64,000 nt of DNA from Flavobacteriia bacterium (GTDB lineage Bacteria > Bacteroidota > Bacteroidia > Flavobacteriales_D > Crocinitomicaceae). Below the pieces are notes generated by a model. The model saw only the letters and a list, made by a program, of their open reading frames with translations, made no database searches and was not told the origin of the DNA. The position numbers and the translations under genes were made by a program. Below are positions 8,734 to 16,425 of the stretch, piece after piece (within the stretch, counting starts at the first letter, position 1; each line of letters opens with the position of its first letter). The stretch covers positions 1 through 64,000 of the forward strand of contig CANFHU010000012.1 in assembly GCA_947446925.1 (NCBI GenBank), in the 5' to 3' direction.

Positions 8734-10131
8734 ATGAAAGTTTCGTATTGTTCAAAAACAGATTTAGGGTTAAAACATCCAATTAATTCGGATGCTTTAG
8801 GGGATAAAAAAACCAAGAACGGACATGTTTTTGTTGTTGCAGATGGAAGTCCTGTAGATGCAAATGGAAGTTTTGCTTCTCGTTTAGCAGTTCAAAGTAT
8901 CCTTGATTTTTTTGAAAAAGAAATTTTTGACAATGTATTTATTGGTATTAATCATGCCTTCCAATTTGCTAACGAACAGGTATATCGTGCTTCCATTTTA
9001 GAGGAAGGTTTAAAAGGGATTTTTGCCAGTGTAGCTGTGGTTTTAGTTCGCGAAGAAGGAGTTTATTATGCACATATTGGAAATGCACGTGTTTATTTAA
9101 AATCAGAAGGTAAGTTACAGCGTTTGACGAATGATCATGGGTATTTGGATGTACAATTATATCCAACAAATGATGTGGATTATTCAAAGCCAGTGGTGAA
9201 GTTGCCTAAAGCATTGGGGAACACCCCAAGTATTTCTCCAACTGTTTGTTTTTCTAAGTTAGATGTAGCTGCAGGGGATGTATTACTCGTTTGTACACAT
9301 GGTATTACCAAAGTTTTGGACGATAATTTCATTAATAGTAAAATAGAATACGCTTCTATCAACGCCAATATTTTAGAATTAGTAGATAGTGCAAAAGGAA
9401 AAAGTGTACCAGAAAATGTTACACTTCAATTAATTGCAGTTACCGAAGGGAATATTCAAAAAAGATTTATTTCAGCTACTAATACACAGAAAAATAATGT
9501 TGTTGATACTCCAACTAGTTCGGAGGGGAAAGTAACACAAGAACAAATAAATCTATTCAATAAAATAACTTTAGATAGAAATAAAACGATCAAAATTGGT
9601 GCTGCAATTATTGCAGTATTTGTTGTGATATGGTTTGTTTTCCGTCAACCGCATGATGATACAGATAAAGTATTGGACGATGCAGGTGAAATTATACAAA
9701 AAGATACTACAAATCAACACCAAGATTTAGAAACGTTGATGGAGTATGAAAAGCCTAAGAAAGCAGAAAAAGAAGAAGAGGAGGAAGAGGAAGAAACGGA
9801 AGAAGAGGTAACGGATGAGGAAGAAACAGCGACCGAATCTAGTGATGAAACAGAGGTAGAGGAGGCGACAACTCCGAAAGAAGAAGCAACTGTTGCACCA
9901 AAAGTTTCTGAGAAAAAAGAAGAGAAGAAAAAAGAGCCAAAGAAGGAAGAAAAGAAGAAAGAAGATAAGAAAGCAAAGTCTGGTAATTCTAAAAGTCATA
10001 CTGTCAAATCAGGTAATACGATCAATGGACTAGCAGCTGAATATGGTGTGAAGCCAGATGCAATACGTAAAGCAAATAACTTATCGGATGACAAAATTGA
10101 GATAGGCCAAAAATTGATTATCCCTCAATAG
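8734..10131 (+). CDS. Membrane-bound PP2C-like (probably degenerate) protein with LysM domain
   Basis: A 465-residue protein in three parts. Residues about 1-230 resemble a PP2C phosphatase: HPINSDA, FVVADGSP, HIGNARVYL and THGITKVLDD. The canonical GDSR motif is GNAR and the canonical SDG metal site is THG, so the second metal-binding Asp is lost and activity is doubtful. A single membrane helix follows (IGAAIIAVFVVIWFVF, near 285-305), then a long Glu/Lys-rich low-complexity stretch (about 345-415), then a C-terminal LysM domain (SHTVKSGNTINGLA to IGQKLIIPQ). The layout predicts a cytoplasmic signalling domain joined across the membrane to a peptidoglycan-binding module. It pairs with the FHA gene upstream. 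A hairpin terminator follows. Confidence 0.75.
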   Translation: MKVSYCSKTDLGLKHPINSDALGDKKTKNGHVFVVADGSPVDANGSFASRLAVQSILDFFEKEIFDNVFIGINHAFQFANEQVYRASILEEGLKGIFASVAVVLVREEGVYYAHIGNARVYLKSEGKLQRLTNDHGYLDVQLYPTNDVDYSKPVVKLPKALGNTPSISPTVCFSKLDVAAGDVLLVCTHGITKVLDDNFINSKIEYASINANILELVDSAKGKSVPENVTLQLIAVTEGNIQKRFISATNTQKNNVVDTPTSSEGKVTQEQINLFNKITLDRNKTIKIGAAIIAVFVVIWFVFRQPHDDTDKVLDDAGEIIQKDTTNQHQDLETLMEYEKPKKAEKEEEEEEEETEEEVTDEEETATESSDETEVEEATTPKEEATVAPKVSEKKEEKKKEPKKEEKKKEDKKAKSGNSKSHTVKSGNTINGLAAEYGVKPDAIRKANNLSDDKIEIGQKLIIPQ

Positions 10132-10152
10132 AATTTCCTTAAAATATATTTC

Positions 10153-10180
10153 AAAAAGACCTTTTTTTAAGGTCTTTTTT
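10153..10180 (+). terminator. Intrinsic terminator after the PP2C-LysM gene
   Basis: Perfect 11-bp stem AAAAAGACCTT / AAGGTCTTTTT with a 5-nt T loop, ending in a T run. It closes the FHA/PP2C pair 22 bp after the stop codon. Confidence 0.85.
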
Positions 10181-10205
10181 CGTTTAACTATTTAGTTACC
10201 TATTT

Positions 10206-11891
10206 ATGAAAAACACTTCTTTATTCCGAAAAAAAAAGGTAGAAGAGATACTCCTGCAAGTAAAGGCGGATGAAGAGGCAGGAAAACAATTAGGGAGACA
10301 TTTAACCTTAAAAGATTTAATTTCTTTTGGTATTGCAGCGATTATCGGTGCAGGGATTTTTAGTACCATTGGAAATGCTAGTCATGCTGGTGGTCCAGCA
10401 GTTATATTTTTGTTCTTATTTACGGCTTTAGCGTGTGGTTTTTCTGCATTTGCCTATGCTGAATTTGCTTCTATTATACCAGTTTCAGGGAGTGCATATA
10501 CTTATTCCTATGTTGCATTTGGGGAAATTGTCGCATGGATTATTGGATGGTCTTTAATCATGGAATATGCGATTGGAAATATTACGGTAGCAATTTCGTG
10601 GAGTGATTATTTTACAAGTTTACTTGCTAGTGGAGGTCTTGAACTCCCTGCTTGGATGCAGATGGATTATTTGTCTGCCCATGCAGGATTTGAGAGAGTG
10701 ACTGTTTTATTGAAGCAAGGAATACCACTACGTTCCTTAGATCTGCATGCGCAAACTGCATATAAGGCCTGGTTGGGTGCGCCTCGCATTGGTAGTTTTC
10801 ATTTTGTTGCAGATTTACCTGCGTTAGGTATTATTGTACTGATTACTTGGTTGGTTTATCGCGGAGTGCGTGAAACCAAACGTGCTAGTAATGTAATGGT
10901 ATTCATTAAATTATTTGTGATTTTATTGGTGCTAATAGTTGGTGCGTTTTATGTAGATGTCAAACATTGGCAGCCTTTTGCTCCAGAAAGTATCGGTGGG
11001 GTATTAAAAGGAGTATCGGCAGTCTTTTTTGCATATATTGGTTTTGATGCTATATCTACTACTGCAGAGGAATGTAAGAACCCGAAACGCGATTTACCAA
11101 AAGCAATGATGTGGTCCATCATCATTTGTACGGTTGTATATATTTTAATAGCGCTTGTGTTGACTGGTATGGTTGACTATAAGTTATTGAATGTAGGAGA
11201 TCCTCTATCCTTTGTTTTTGAAAAATTACATGTCACATGGATAGCAGGGATAATTGCAGTCAGTGCAGTCATTGCGATGGCGAGCGTATTGTTAGTATTT
11301 CAAATGGGTCAACCGCGCATATGGATGAGCATGAGTCGGGATGGATTATTACCTAAACGTTTTGCAAAGATTCATCCAACATATAAAACGCCAAGTTTTG
11401 CTACCATTGTTGTGGGGTTTGTGGTTGCTATTCCGGCGCTATTTATGAATTTGAAGATGGTGACGGATCTTTGTAGTATTGGGACACTCTTTGCATTTGT
11501 ATTGGTATGTGGTGGAGTTTTAGTAATGCAGACGCTTAAAGGTGGACCTCAAGCAAGTTTCAAAACACCTTATTTGAATGCAAAGTATGTTATGCCAGTT
11601 GTCGTTTTAATAATTGCAGGAATGATCTATACATTCGGAATAATGAATGTTACCATTTCGCAATGGGTGTTTATTGGAGTTACTTTACTGTTTAGTGGAT
11701 TAGCTTTCAAATATAATTTTTCTACAATTCCCTTGTTGGGGTTGTTAAGTTGTTTTTACATGATGACAGAGTTAGACGCCTCTAATTGGATTGGTTTTGG
11801 TGTTTGGTTGGTGATTGGATTGGTGGTGTATTTTGGGTATAGTAGAAAAAGGAGTTTACTTGGGAAAGTAGAGGGGGATGGAGAGAATTAA
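10206..11891 (+). CDS. APC-superfamily amino-acid permease (CAT type)
   Basis: A 561-residue integral membrane protein with about 12-14 hydrophobic helices. Helix 1 has the APC substrate-binding glycine motif IGAGIFSTIG, followed by GGPAVIFLFLFTALACG and AYAEFASIIPVSGSAYTYSY, typical of cationic amino-acid (CAT/YfnA-like) transporters. A long loop (about residues 140-195) sits between helices 4 and 5. The mid-region has FFAYIGFDAISTTAEECKNP, a strong CAT family signature. It probably imports an amino acid in symport with protons; specificity is not readable. It starts 74 bp after the PP2C gene but behind a terminator, so it is likely transcribed separately. Confidence 0.88.
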   Translation: MKNTSLFRKKKVEEILLQVKADEEAGKQLGRHLTLKDLISFGIAAIIGAGIFSTIGNASHAGGPAVIFLFLFTALACGFSAFAYAEFASIIPVSGSAYTYSYVAFGEIVAWIIGWSLIMEYAIGNITVAISWSDYFTSLLASGGLELPAWMQMDYLSAHAGFERVTVLLKQGIPLRSLDLHAQTAYKAWLGAPRIGSFHFVADLPALGIIVLITWLVYRGVRETKRASNVMVFIKLFVILLVLIVGAFYVDVKHWQPFAPESIGGVLKGVSAVFFAYIGFDAISTTAEECKNPKRDLPKAMMWSIIICTVVYILIALVLTGMVDYKLLNVGDPLSFVFEKLHVTWIAGIIAVSAVIAMASVLLVFQMGQPRIWMSMSRDGLLPKRFAKIHPTYKTPSFATIVVGFVVAIPALFMNLKMVTDLCSIGTLFAFVLVCGGVLVMQTLKGGPQASFKTPYLNAKYVMPVVVLIIAGMIYTFGIMNVTISQWVFIGVTLLFSGLAFKYNFSTIPLLGLLSCFYMMTELDASNWIGFGVWLVIGLVVYFGYSRKRSLLGKVEGDGEN

Positions 11892-12153
11892 ACACAAAGG
11901 TCACGAAGAGAATTTTGAAGTTTACTCGTTTTTGAGGTCGCAGAGGTTTTTGACTTTGTCAAAGGGAGATGGGGAAGTTATTTTATCGCAGAGGGCAAGG
12001 AGGGATTTATTGAAGGTAAGGCGTTTTTGAGGTCGCAGAGGTTATTGATTACGTCAAAATGAAGTGTATTTTAATTCAAGGTCGTTGGTTTGCTCTTTGT
12101 ACACTTAATTTTTCAATCTTGTAGATTATTTCTCAGCGTACTTTGTGTTAAAA
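11888..12153. repeat. Non-coding 266-bp element bounded by imperfect inverted repeats
   Basis: The left end, from TTAAACACAAAGG at 11888, and the right end, finishing at 12153 with CTTTGTGTTAAA, are imperfect inverted copies of about 24 bp. Inside, a 37-bp segment (beginning CGTTTTTGAGGTCGCAGAGG) occurs twice in direct orientation at 11927-11963 and 12022-12058. No ORF is supported. The left end overlaps the stop codon of the permease gene. It may be a decayed small repeat or MITE-like element. Confidence 0.55.
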
Positions 12154-12180
12154 GAAAACTTCCAGTAAATTCTTCAACTT

Positions 12181-12975
12181 TTAAGTAGCTTTTTCGTTTT
12201 TGATGATTTTCCAGAACAAGGCAGGCAAGAAACGCTTGATATAGACCGCATAAATTTCGCGGTTTCCAATTAACACTTCTTTTTTCTTGTTAGATACAGC
12301 TTTCAAAATTTTGGAAACACATACTGAAACAGGCATGCCAGTTGCTTGGTTGTGGTCCATTGCATTATGTTTTTCACCATTTCCATGTAATGCAGACATG
12401 GAGATAGGTGTATTTATTTTTCCAGGACACAAAATAGTTACTGCAATGTTGTTTTTCGCTTCTTCTAGCAGTAAACTTTCATAATATCCTTGAAGTGCAT
12501 GTTTAGATGCGCTGTAGGCAGAACGTAAAAAGAATCCGAATTTTCCAGCAACACTGGAAGTTACAATGATATGTCCGCTTTTTTGTTCTCTAAAATAAGG
12601 AAGTACGGTTTTTGAAAGTGCAATGTTGCCAAAATAATTGATTTCCATGATTCTGCGATCTACCTCGATGGATGTTTCATGTACCTCGGAACGTTGACTC
12701 AAACCTCCATTGTTAAATAACATATCAATTCTTCCAAAGCGTTTGATAATGGATTGACAAAGTGTAGGGAATTCGTTTTGATTTTCTAAATCGAGAGGTA
12801 GTACAATATGATGCTCTGGATGTTTCATTTTTGAAAGTACCTCTTGCAGCGACTCCTTATTTCTAGCAGAGAGTATCACCCGAGCATCTAACTGACTTAA
12901 TTGAATAGCAAGTTCTTCTCCAATTCCAGAAGAAGCACCTGTAATCCAACATATTTTATCTTTGAAATAATTCAT
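12181..12975 (-). CDS. Short-chain dehydrogenase/reductase (SDR)
   Basis: A 264-residue classical SDR. The N-terminal Rossmann motif is WITGASSGIGEELA, followed by the NNGG variant of the NNAG motif (MLFNNGGLSQ), the catalytic Ser region ITVTSSVAGK-like (IIVTSSVAGKFGF), and the catalytic YSASKHALQGYYESL with Tyr and Lys in place. LCPGKINTP follows. The Arg after the first beta-alpha-beta unit (SARNKESL) suggests preference for NADP(H). The C-terminal tail is basic and partly hydrophobic (FLPALFWKII), as in DHRS7-like SDRs that attach to membranes. The substrate is unknown. The gene is divergent from mscS. Confidence 0.88.
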   Translation of the reverse strand: MNYFKDKICWITGASSGIGEELAIQLSQLDARVILSARNKESLQEVLSKMKHPEHHIVLPLDLENQNEFPTLCQSIIKRFGRIDMLFNNGGLSQRSEVHETSIEVDRRIMEINYFGNIALSKTVLPYFREQKSGHIIVTSSVAGKFGFFLRSAYSASKHALQGYYESLLLEEAKNNIAVTILCPGKINTPISMSALHGNGEKHNAMDHNQATGMPVSVCVSKILKAVSNKKKEVLIGNREIYAVYIKRFLPALFWKIIKNEKAT

Positions 12976-13075
12976 GGGGTATTAATTGTAAAATGCGCGC
13001 GTATAAAGTTAAAGTATAAAATGAATAGTTGAAACTATCGCATTAAAATCAGAAATTTAACTTTCCATATTGGAC

Positions 13076-13106
13076 TTTCAACTTTCCACTTACTTTCTTA
13101 AATTTG
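13076..13106 (+). promoter_or_regulatory. Possible promoter for mscS
   Basis: TAAATTTG at 13099-13106 fits the Bacteroidota -7 box TAnnTTTG, with TTTC 19 bp upstream in place of TTTG. The ATG of the MscS gene is 22 bp further on. The match of the -33 box is imperfect. Confidence 0.4.
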
Positions 13107-13127
13107 TAGCACACTAACTACGAAAAG

Positions 13128-13961
13128 ATGAAGATTGGTTTGCAAGCAATTGAAAAGAAAATGTTTGGTTTCTCCATGGAAGAGATTGAAAAATGGGCAT
13201 TGAAAATAGGTACGGATTTATTGTTGTCCATTGTAATATTAGTTGCTGGTTTTTGGCTGGCTAATTTAGCATCTAAAACAATTCGTCGTGTTTTAAAACG
13301 TAGCCATACGGATGAAAGTTTGGTAACGTTTTTGTCTAGTTTGACTTCTACCGCCTTAAAGTTATTAGTCGTTGTTACAAGTATCACGCAGTTTGGTATC
13401 CAAATGACTTCGTTCGTGGCCTTATTAGGAGCAGCAGGTTTGGCTATCGGTATGGCGTTTTCGGGCACCTTATCGAATTTTGCTGGGGGAGTGATGATTT
13501 TGGTGTTCAAACCATTTAAAGTAGGGGATACGATTTTAGCGCAAACGGCACAAGGGGTTGTGAAAGAGATACAAATATTCAATACACATATTTATACACC
13601 AGATAATAAAGTAGTTATTTTGCCAAATGGACCAATTGCCAATGGAAATATTACCAATTTGACTAAGGCAGAAAGTAGAAGGGTGGAATTTGTTTTTCAT
13701 TTAGAATATGGGACAGATTTTGAAGAGGTAAAAACGAATTTGCTTACTTTGTTTTCAGAAGAAACACGTGTGCTTCAAGATCCTAAACCTTTTGTAGGGA
13801 TTGGAGCAATGACGACAACTTCGATTGAAATCCATGCGCGCGTATGGACGTTGACCGATGATCATTCTTCTGTTTTTTATGCGTTGAATGAGAAAGTCTA
13901 TACTGAGTTAACCGCTAAAGGCATTCAATTTCATCATGAAAATGCAGTAACAAAAGCGTAA
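13128..13961 (+). CDS. Small mechanosensitive channel, MscS family
   Basis: A 277-residue protein of the same size as E. coli MscS. Two N-terminal membrane helices (about residues 25-50 and 65-90) are followed by the pore helix GAAGLAIGMAFSGTLSNFAG and then the beta domain with KPFKVGDTILAQ, IQIFNTHIYTPDNKVVILPNG and NGNITNLT. The C-terminal alpha/beta domain completes the fold. The protein forms a heptameric inner-membrane channel that opens under membrane tension to release osmolytes. It is followed after 5 bp by a thioesterase, so the two genes are probably co-transcribed. Confidence 0.93.
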   Translation: MKIGLQAIEKKMFGFSMEEIEKWALKIGTDLLLSIVILVAGFWLANLASKTIRRVLKRSHTDESLVTFLSSLTSTALKLLVVVTSITQFGIQMTSFVALLGAAGLAIGMAFSGTLSNFAGGVMILVFKPFKVGDTILAQTAQGVVKEIQIFNTHIYTPDNKVVILPNGPIANGNITNLTKAESRRVEFVFHLEYGTDFEEVKTNLLTLFSEETRVLQDPKPFVGIGAMTTTSIEIHARVWTLTDDHSSVFYALNEKVYTELTAKGIQFHHENAVTKA

Positions 13962-13966
13962 TAAGT

Positions 13967-14389
13967 ATGTTTTCATCCGAATTAATAGCACAATATGCGC
14001 GAAGCAATCATTTTGGAGATTTGATTGGTATGCATTGCGAAATTCCAGAAATTGGAAAGGTAGATTATTATATCACGATTGAAGATAAACATCTGGCTAC
14101 GCCGATCGCAGCACATGGTGGTGTTATAGCATCCTTAATGGACGCAGCACTTGGAGTAGCATGTTTGAGTGCGGTTGTAAACGAGAATAAAGTAGTCTCC
14201 ACGTTGGAATTGTCGTTACGTTACTTAAAGCCAGCGGTATTAGGTGCGAAAATCGTAGCAAAGTCAAATGTGGTTTCCAAAGGAAATAGAATTCTAGTTT
14301 CAGAAGTCAAAGTATATGACGGAGAAACTTTAATCGCGATGGGGTCAGGGACGTTTAATGCGTATCCGAAGGAGAAAGCGGGATATTGA
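13967..14389 (+). CDS. PaaI-type hotdog-fold thioesterase
   Basis: A 140-residue single-domain hotdog protein. The conserved segment HGGVIASLMDAALGVACLS carries the HGG and the catalytic acidic residue (Asp of LMDAA) typical of PaaI-like acyl-CoA thioesterases. TLELSLRYLKPA and GNRILVSEVKVYD form later strands. It is expected to hydrolyse an acyl-CoA or aryl-CoA thioester in the cytoplasm. A link to the phenylacetate genes at 60.4 kb is possible but not shown, as the two loci are far apart. The gene starts 5 bp after mscS. Confidence 0.85.
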   Translation: MFSSELIAQYARSNHFGDLIGMHCEIPEIGKVDYYITIEDKHLATPIAAHGGVIASLMDAALGVACLSAVVNENKVVSTLELSLRYLKPAVLGAKIVAKSNVVSKGNRILVSEVKVYDGETLIAMGSGTFNAYPKEKAGY

Positions 14390-14394
14390 GTGAC

Positions 14395-14437
14395 GGTCCT
14401 TCGAGAGCCTCAGGAACCGAAGTGAGGAGTGACGCTT
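14395..14437 (+). repeat. Composite repeat A, copy 2
   Basis: The 24-bp quasi-palindrome (14395-14418) is identical to that at 6237, with one GAGTGAC heptamer just before it and one shortly after. It lies directly behind the thioesterase stop codon. Confidence 0.75.
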
Positions 14438-14487
14438 TGGGAGACAGAGAAAATGAAGAGTGATGGATGGTTTTGGAGAGGTATTTT

Positions 14488-14651
14488 GTCACCTCCCTTA
14501 ATCCCTCCTCGAGGAGGGAAACCTTATGTTTTGCAAAAAAAAATAAAAGAACTTAATGTTTTCGAAGTGAGCCGTAAATCGTCTCTCCCAGAGGTGAGAA
14601 AGTATTACTTTCGAAAACCAAGCCGTAGTGCAGGTGTCAGAGGGAGGTGAC
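14488..14651. repeat. 164-bp element with terminal inverted repeats
   Basis: Perfect 11-bp terminal inverted repeats GTCACCTCCCT (14488-14498) and AGGGAGGTGAC (14641-14651). Inside are a 16-bp palindrome CCCTCCTCGAGGAGGG (14503-14518) and a second pair of inverted arms around GTTTTCGAA / TTCGAAAAC. The element can fold into a long cruciform. No credible gene is inside; it may be a small non-autonomous mobile or REP-type element. Confidence 0.6.
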
Positions 14652-14661
14652 CTTTTTTATT

Positions 14662-15204
14662 CTAAAACAACTTCTGTAATTCGTTAATCAAAAACTCGTT
14701 TGTAATTTCAGTAGGCAGTTTTTCAAGTTGTGTAGCGATTTCAAAGATTTTTTGTGAAAGGTCTAAAGCGTTACCGTTTTCATCGATTTGACTACTCGCT
14801 AAGTTGATGATTTTGATGATTTCTTCTTTGGACTCTTTTACCATTTTCCAACCTTGAGGTGAGATGAAGATTTGTTGCGCAATGTTATGTTCAAATTCGC
14901 TACGAATGGTAGATAGAAGTTCTGCCTGAAGTTCCTTTGCTTGCATGCCATTTTGAAATTTTCGCATCACCAACGAATTTGGGGAAATACGTTCCATGAA
15001 CAAAATGATGCGTTGGTATGCTTCCACGCGATGTGGTAAGAAAAACTTAGCATTTTCATTGGTGTTTTTTACCGAAGGTGCAGGTGTTGCAACTGGAGTA
15101 GGTATTTCTACTACTTTCTGTTGTTGTGATTTTAATACATATACCAAGATAATAGATAAACTTAATGTTGGTACGATGATTCCGATGAGTGCTAAAATAT
15201 CCAT
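14662..15204 (-). CDS. Membrane-anchored protein of unknown function
   Basis: 180 residues, not recognised as a named family. One N-terminal membrane helix (MDILALIGIIVPTLSLSIILVYVL), given here only in outline as residues 1-25, is followed by a Pro/Val-rich linker (PTPVATPAPSV) and a helical soluble domain of about 130 residues containing RVEAYQRIILFMERISPN and QQIFISPQGWKMVKESKEE. The sequence is compatible with a cytoplasmic helical domain tethered to the inner membrane. Upstream of its start lies a six-fold heptamer repeat that could influence promoter spacing. Confidence 0.6.
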   Translation of the reverse strand: MDILALIGIIVPTLSLSIILVYVLKSQQQKVVEIPTPVATPAPSVKNTNENAKFFLPHRVEAYQRIILFMERISPNSLVMRKFQNGMQAKELQAELLSTIRSEFEHNIAQQIFISPQGWKMVKESKEEIIKIINLASSQIDENGNALDLSQKIFEIATQLEKLPTEITNEFLINELQKLF

Positions 15205-15212
15205 TTTTTAAA

Positions 15213-15254
15213 GAATTATGAATTATGAATTATGAATTATGAATTATGAATTAT
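15213..15254. repeat. Heptamer tandem repeat (GAATTAT)6
   Basis: Six uninterrupted copies of GAATTAT. The array runs from just upstream of the 14662-15204 gene into the last codons and stop of the nucleotidyltransferase gene at 15244. Confidence 0.95.
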
Positions 15255-15576
15255 GGTTTTCTTTCGTGTAAAATATTTGGCCTACACGGTCTATATGTTC
15301 TTGTAACGAAGGAGCGTTCAGTTTCGTATAAATAGAGATATCAAATAAATAAGGAGTGTTCAAATCGTCAATTTCCCAGTCGAGTTTAGAGAGCGTGTCC
15401 CGAGTTACTTTTTCTCCAAAGAGGGTGATGTCGATGTCCGAACCTGGGCGGTAATTTCCTTTTGCACGCGAACCATAAATAACTACTTTTTCAATTTCAG
15501 GATGTAAGCGAAATACCCCATTGATTTTATCAATCGTCGTTTGTTTTAGTCCGAATTTCAAAGATTCCGTTTCCAT
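15244..15576 (-). CDS. MNT-type nucleotidyltransferase (MntA-like)
   Basis: A 110-residue minimal nucleotidyltransferase. The active-site motif GSRAKGNYRPGSDIDI matches GS-x10-DxD exactly, followed by ITLFGE and a later acidic strand (YLFDISIY). In the MntA/HepT type of toxin-antitoxin system this protein AMPylates a Tyr of the HEPN partner and so neutralises its RNase activity. Its start codon overlaps the stop of the adjacent HEPN gene (TAATG), indicating translational coupling. The last residues are encoded by the heptamer repeat, so the C-terminus may vary. A non-toxin role, as first proposed for HI0073, cannot be excluded. Confidence 0.82.
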   Translation of the reverse strand: METESLKFGLKQTTIDKINGVFRLHPEIEKVVIYGSRAKGNYRPGSDIDITLFGEKVTRDTLSKLDWEIDDLNTPYLFDISIYTKLNAPSLQEHIDRVGQIFYTKENHNS

Positions 15577-15974
15577 TAGAGATATGTTTTCATTTTTGAA
15601 TAAAAATTTTCAAAAGCAGAAATATGATTATTTAAAATATTGTTAACTACTATTTCTGCATTTTCATGATCGTAGGTATGAACAGTGCGATTACGGTCAT
15701 TTACCATATTCATCCATGCATCTCCATTGTCGATTATGCCCATCTTAAATGCTTGTCGAATTGAATCTTTTGAACCATATATTTCATTATTCCCTTTTTC
15801 TAGAAGAAAATCTTTCATGACATTCCATCCAAGTTCATAGGTGTATTCAAAAGACTTGATTAAGCCTTGTTCTTCTCGAATATTTAATTTTTCAACGCTA
15901 GTAAAATTACGAAGTACAATTAGAGCTTTCTCATAATTCATAAAACGTTGTTTCCAGCGAATATCTTGTTCCAT
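15576..15974 (-). CDS. HEPN-domain protein (HI0074/HepT-like), partner of the MNT
   Basis: A 132-residue all-helical protein of the 'nucleotidyltransferase substrate-binding' (HI0074) family: DIRWKQRFMNYEKAL, FEYTYELGWNVMKDFL and DRNRTVHTYDH. The last segment contains R-x4-H-x-Y, the HEPN RNase motif together with the Tyr that MntA-type enzymes AMPylate. It probably forms a toxin-antitoxin pair with the nucleotidyltransferase that follows it (TAATG overlap). A second, closely similar HEPN gene lies 33 bp upstream. Confidence 0.8.
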   Translation of the reverse strand: MEQDIRWKQRFMNYEKALIVLRNFTSVEKLNIREEQGLIKSFEYTYELGWNVMKDFLLEKGNNEIYGSKDSIRQAFKMGIIDNGDAWMNMVNDRNRTVHTYDHENAEIVVNNILNNHISAFENFYSKMKTYL

Positions 15975-16007
15975 TTGTTTTAATTAAAGTTAGTTATCCA
16001 ATAGGTT

Positions 16008-16409
16008 TTAGAGGTATGTTTTCATTTTTCTTTCAAACGAAAGGAGTGCTGGTAGGTAGTGTTTAATTATCTTTTCGTATTCTTCTTCCAAAATAGATGC
16101 TTGATACGTATGTACAGTGTTATTTCTACTTTCAATCATTTCCATCCACACTTCGCCATTTTCAAGGATATTTTTATTAAACGCTTCCCGAGTAGCAGTT
16201 CGAGAACCTGTAATTTGATTTAAACCCTCATATTCCAGATAATCTTTTAAAACTTTCCAGGCTAATTCATGGGTAAATTCAAATCGTTGAATAATACCTG
16301 CTTTAATGATGTTTTCTTCCGTATTTGCAAATTTATCTACTCCTTCAACTAATTGTTTTAAGGCATTTTCAAAATTCATAAAACGTTGTTTCCAGCGAAT
16401 ATCCTCCAT
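16008..16409 (-). CDS. Second HEPN-domain protein (HI0074/HepT-like)
   Basis: 133 residues, clearly paralogous to the next gene: both begin with DIRWKQRFMN and share FEFTHELAWKVLKDYL and SRNNTVHTYQ, again with R-x4-H-x-Y intact. The first 30 bp of the two genes are almost identical at DNA level, consistent with tandem duplication. This copy has no nucleotidyltransferase of its own and may share the one at 15244. It lies directly downstream of the DUF3050 gene (16-bp gap). Confidence 0.78.
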   Translation of the reverse strand: MEDIRWKQRFMNFENALKQLVEGVDKFANTEENIIKAGIIQRFEFTHELAWKVLKDYLEYEGLNQITGSRTATREAFNKNILENGEVWMEMIESRNNTVHTYQASILEEEYEKIIKHYLPALLSFERKMKTYL

Positions 16410-16425
16410 TGGTGCGTGCGCTATT

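Noticed and set aside
9727-9999. 90-codon antisense ORF within the PP2C-LysM gene
   Set aside because: It is the reverse of the Glu/Lys-rich linker and gives a Phe/Leu-rich product, a compositional artefact that mimics a membrane protein.
14429-14650. 73-codon plus-strand ORF after the thioesterase gene
   Set aside because: It lies almost wholly inside the 164-bp inverted-repeat element and repeat A copy 2, and its residues are the translation of palindromes.
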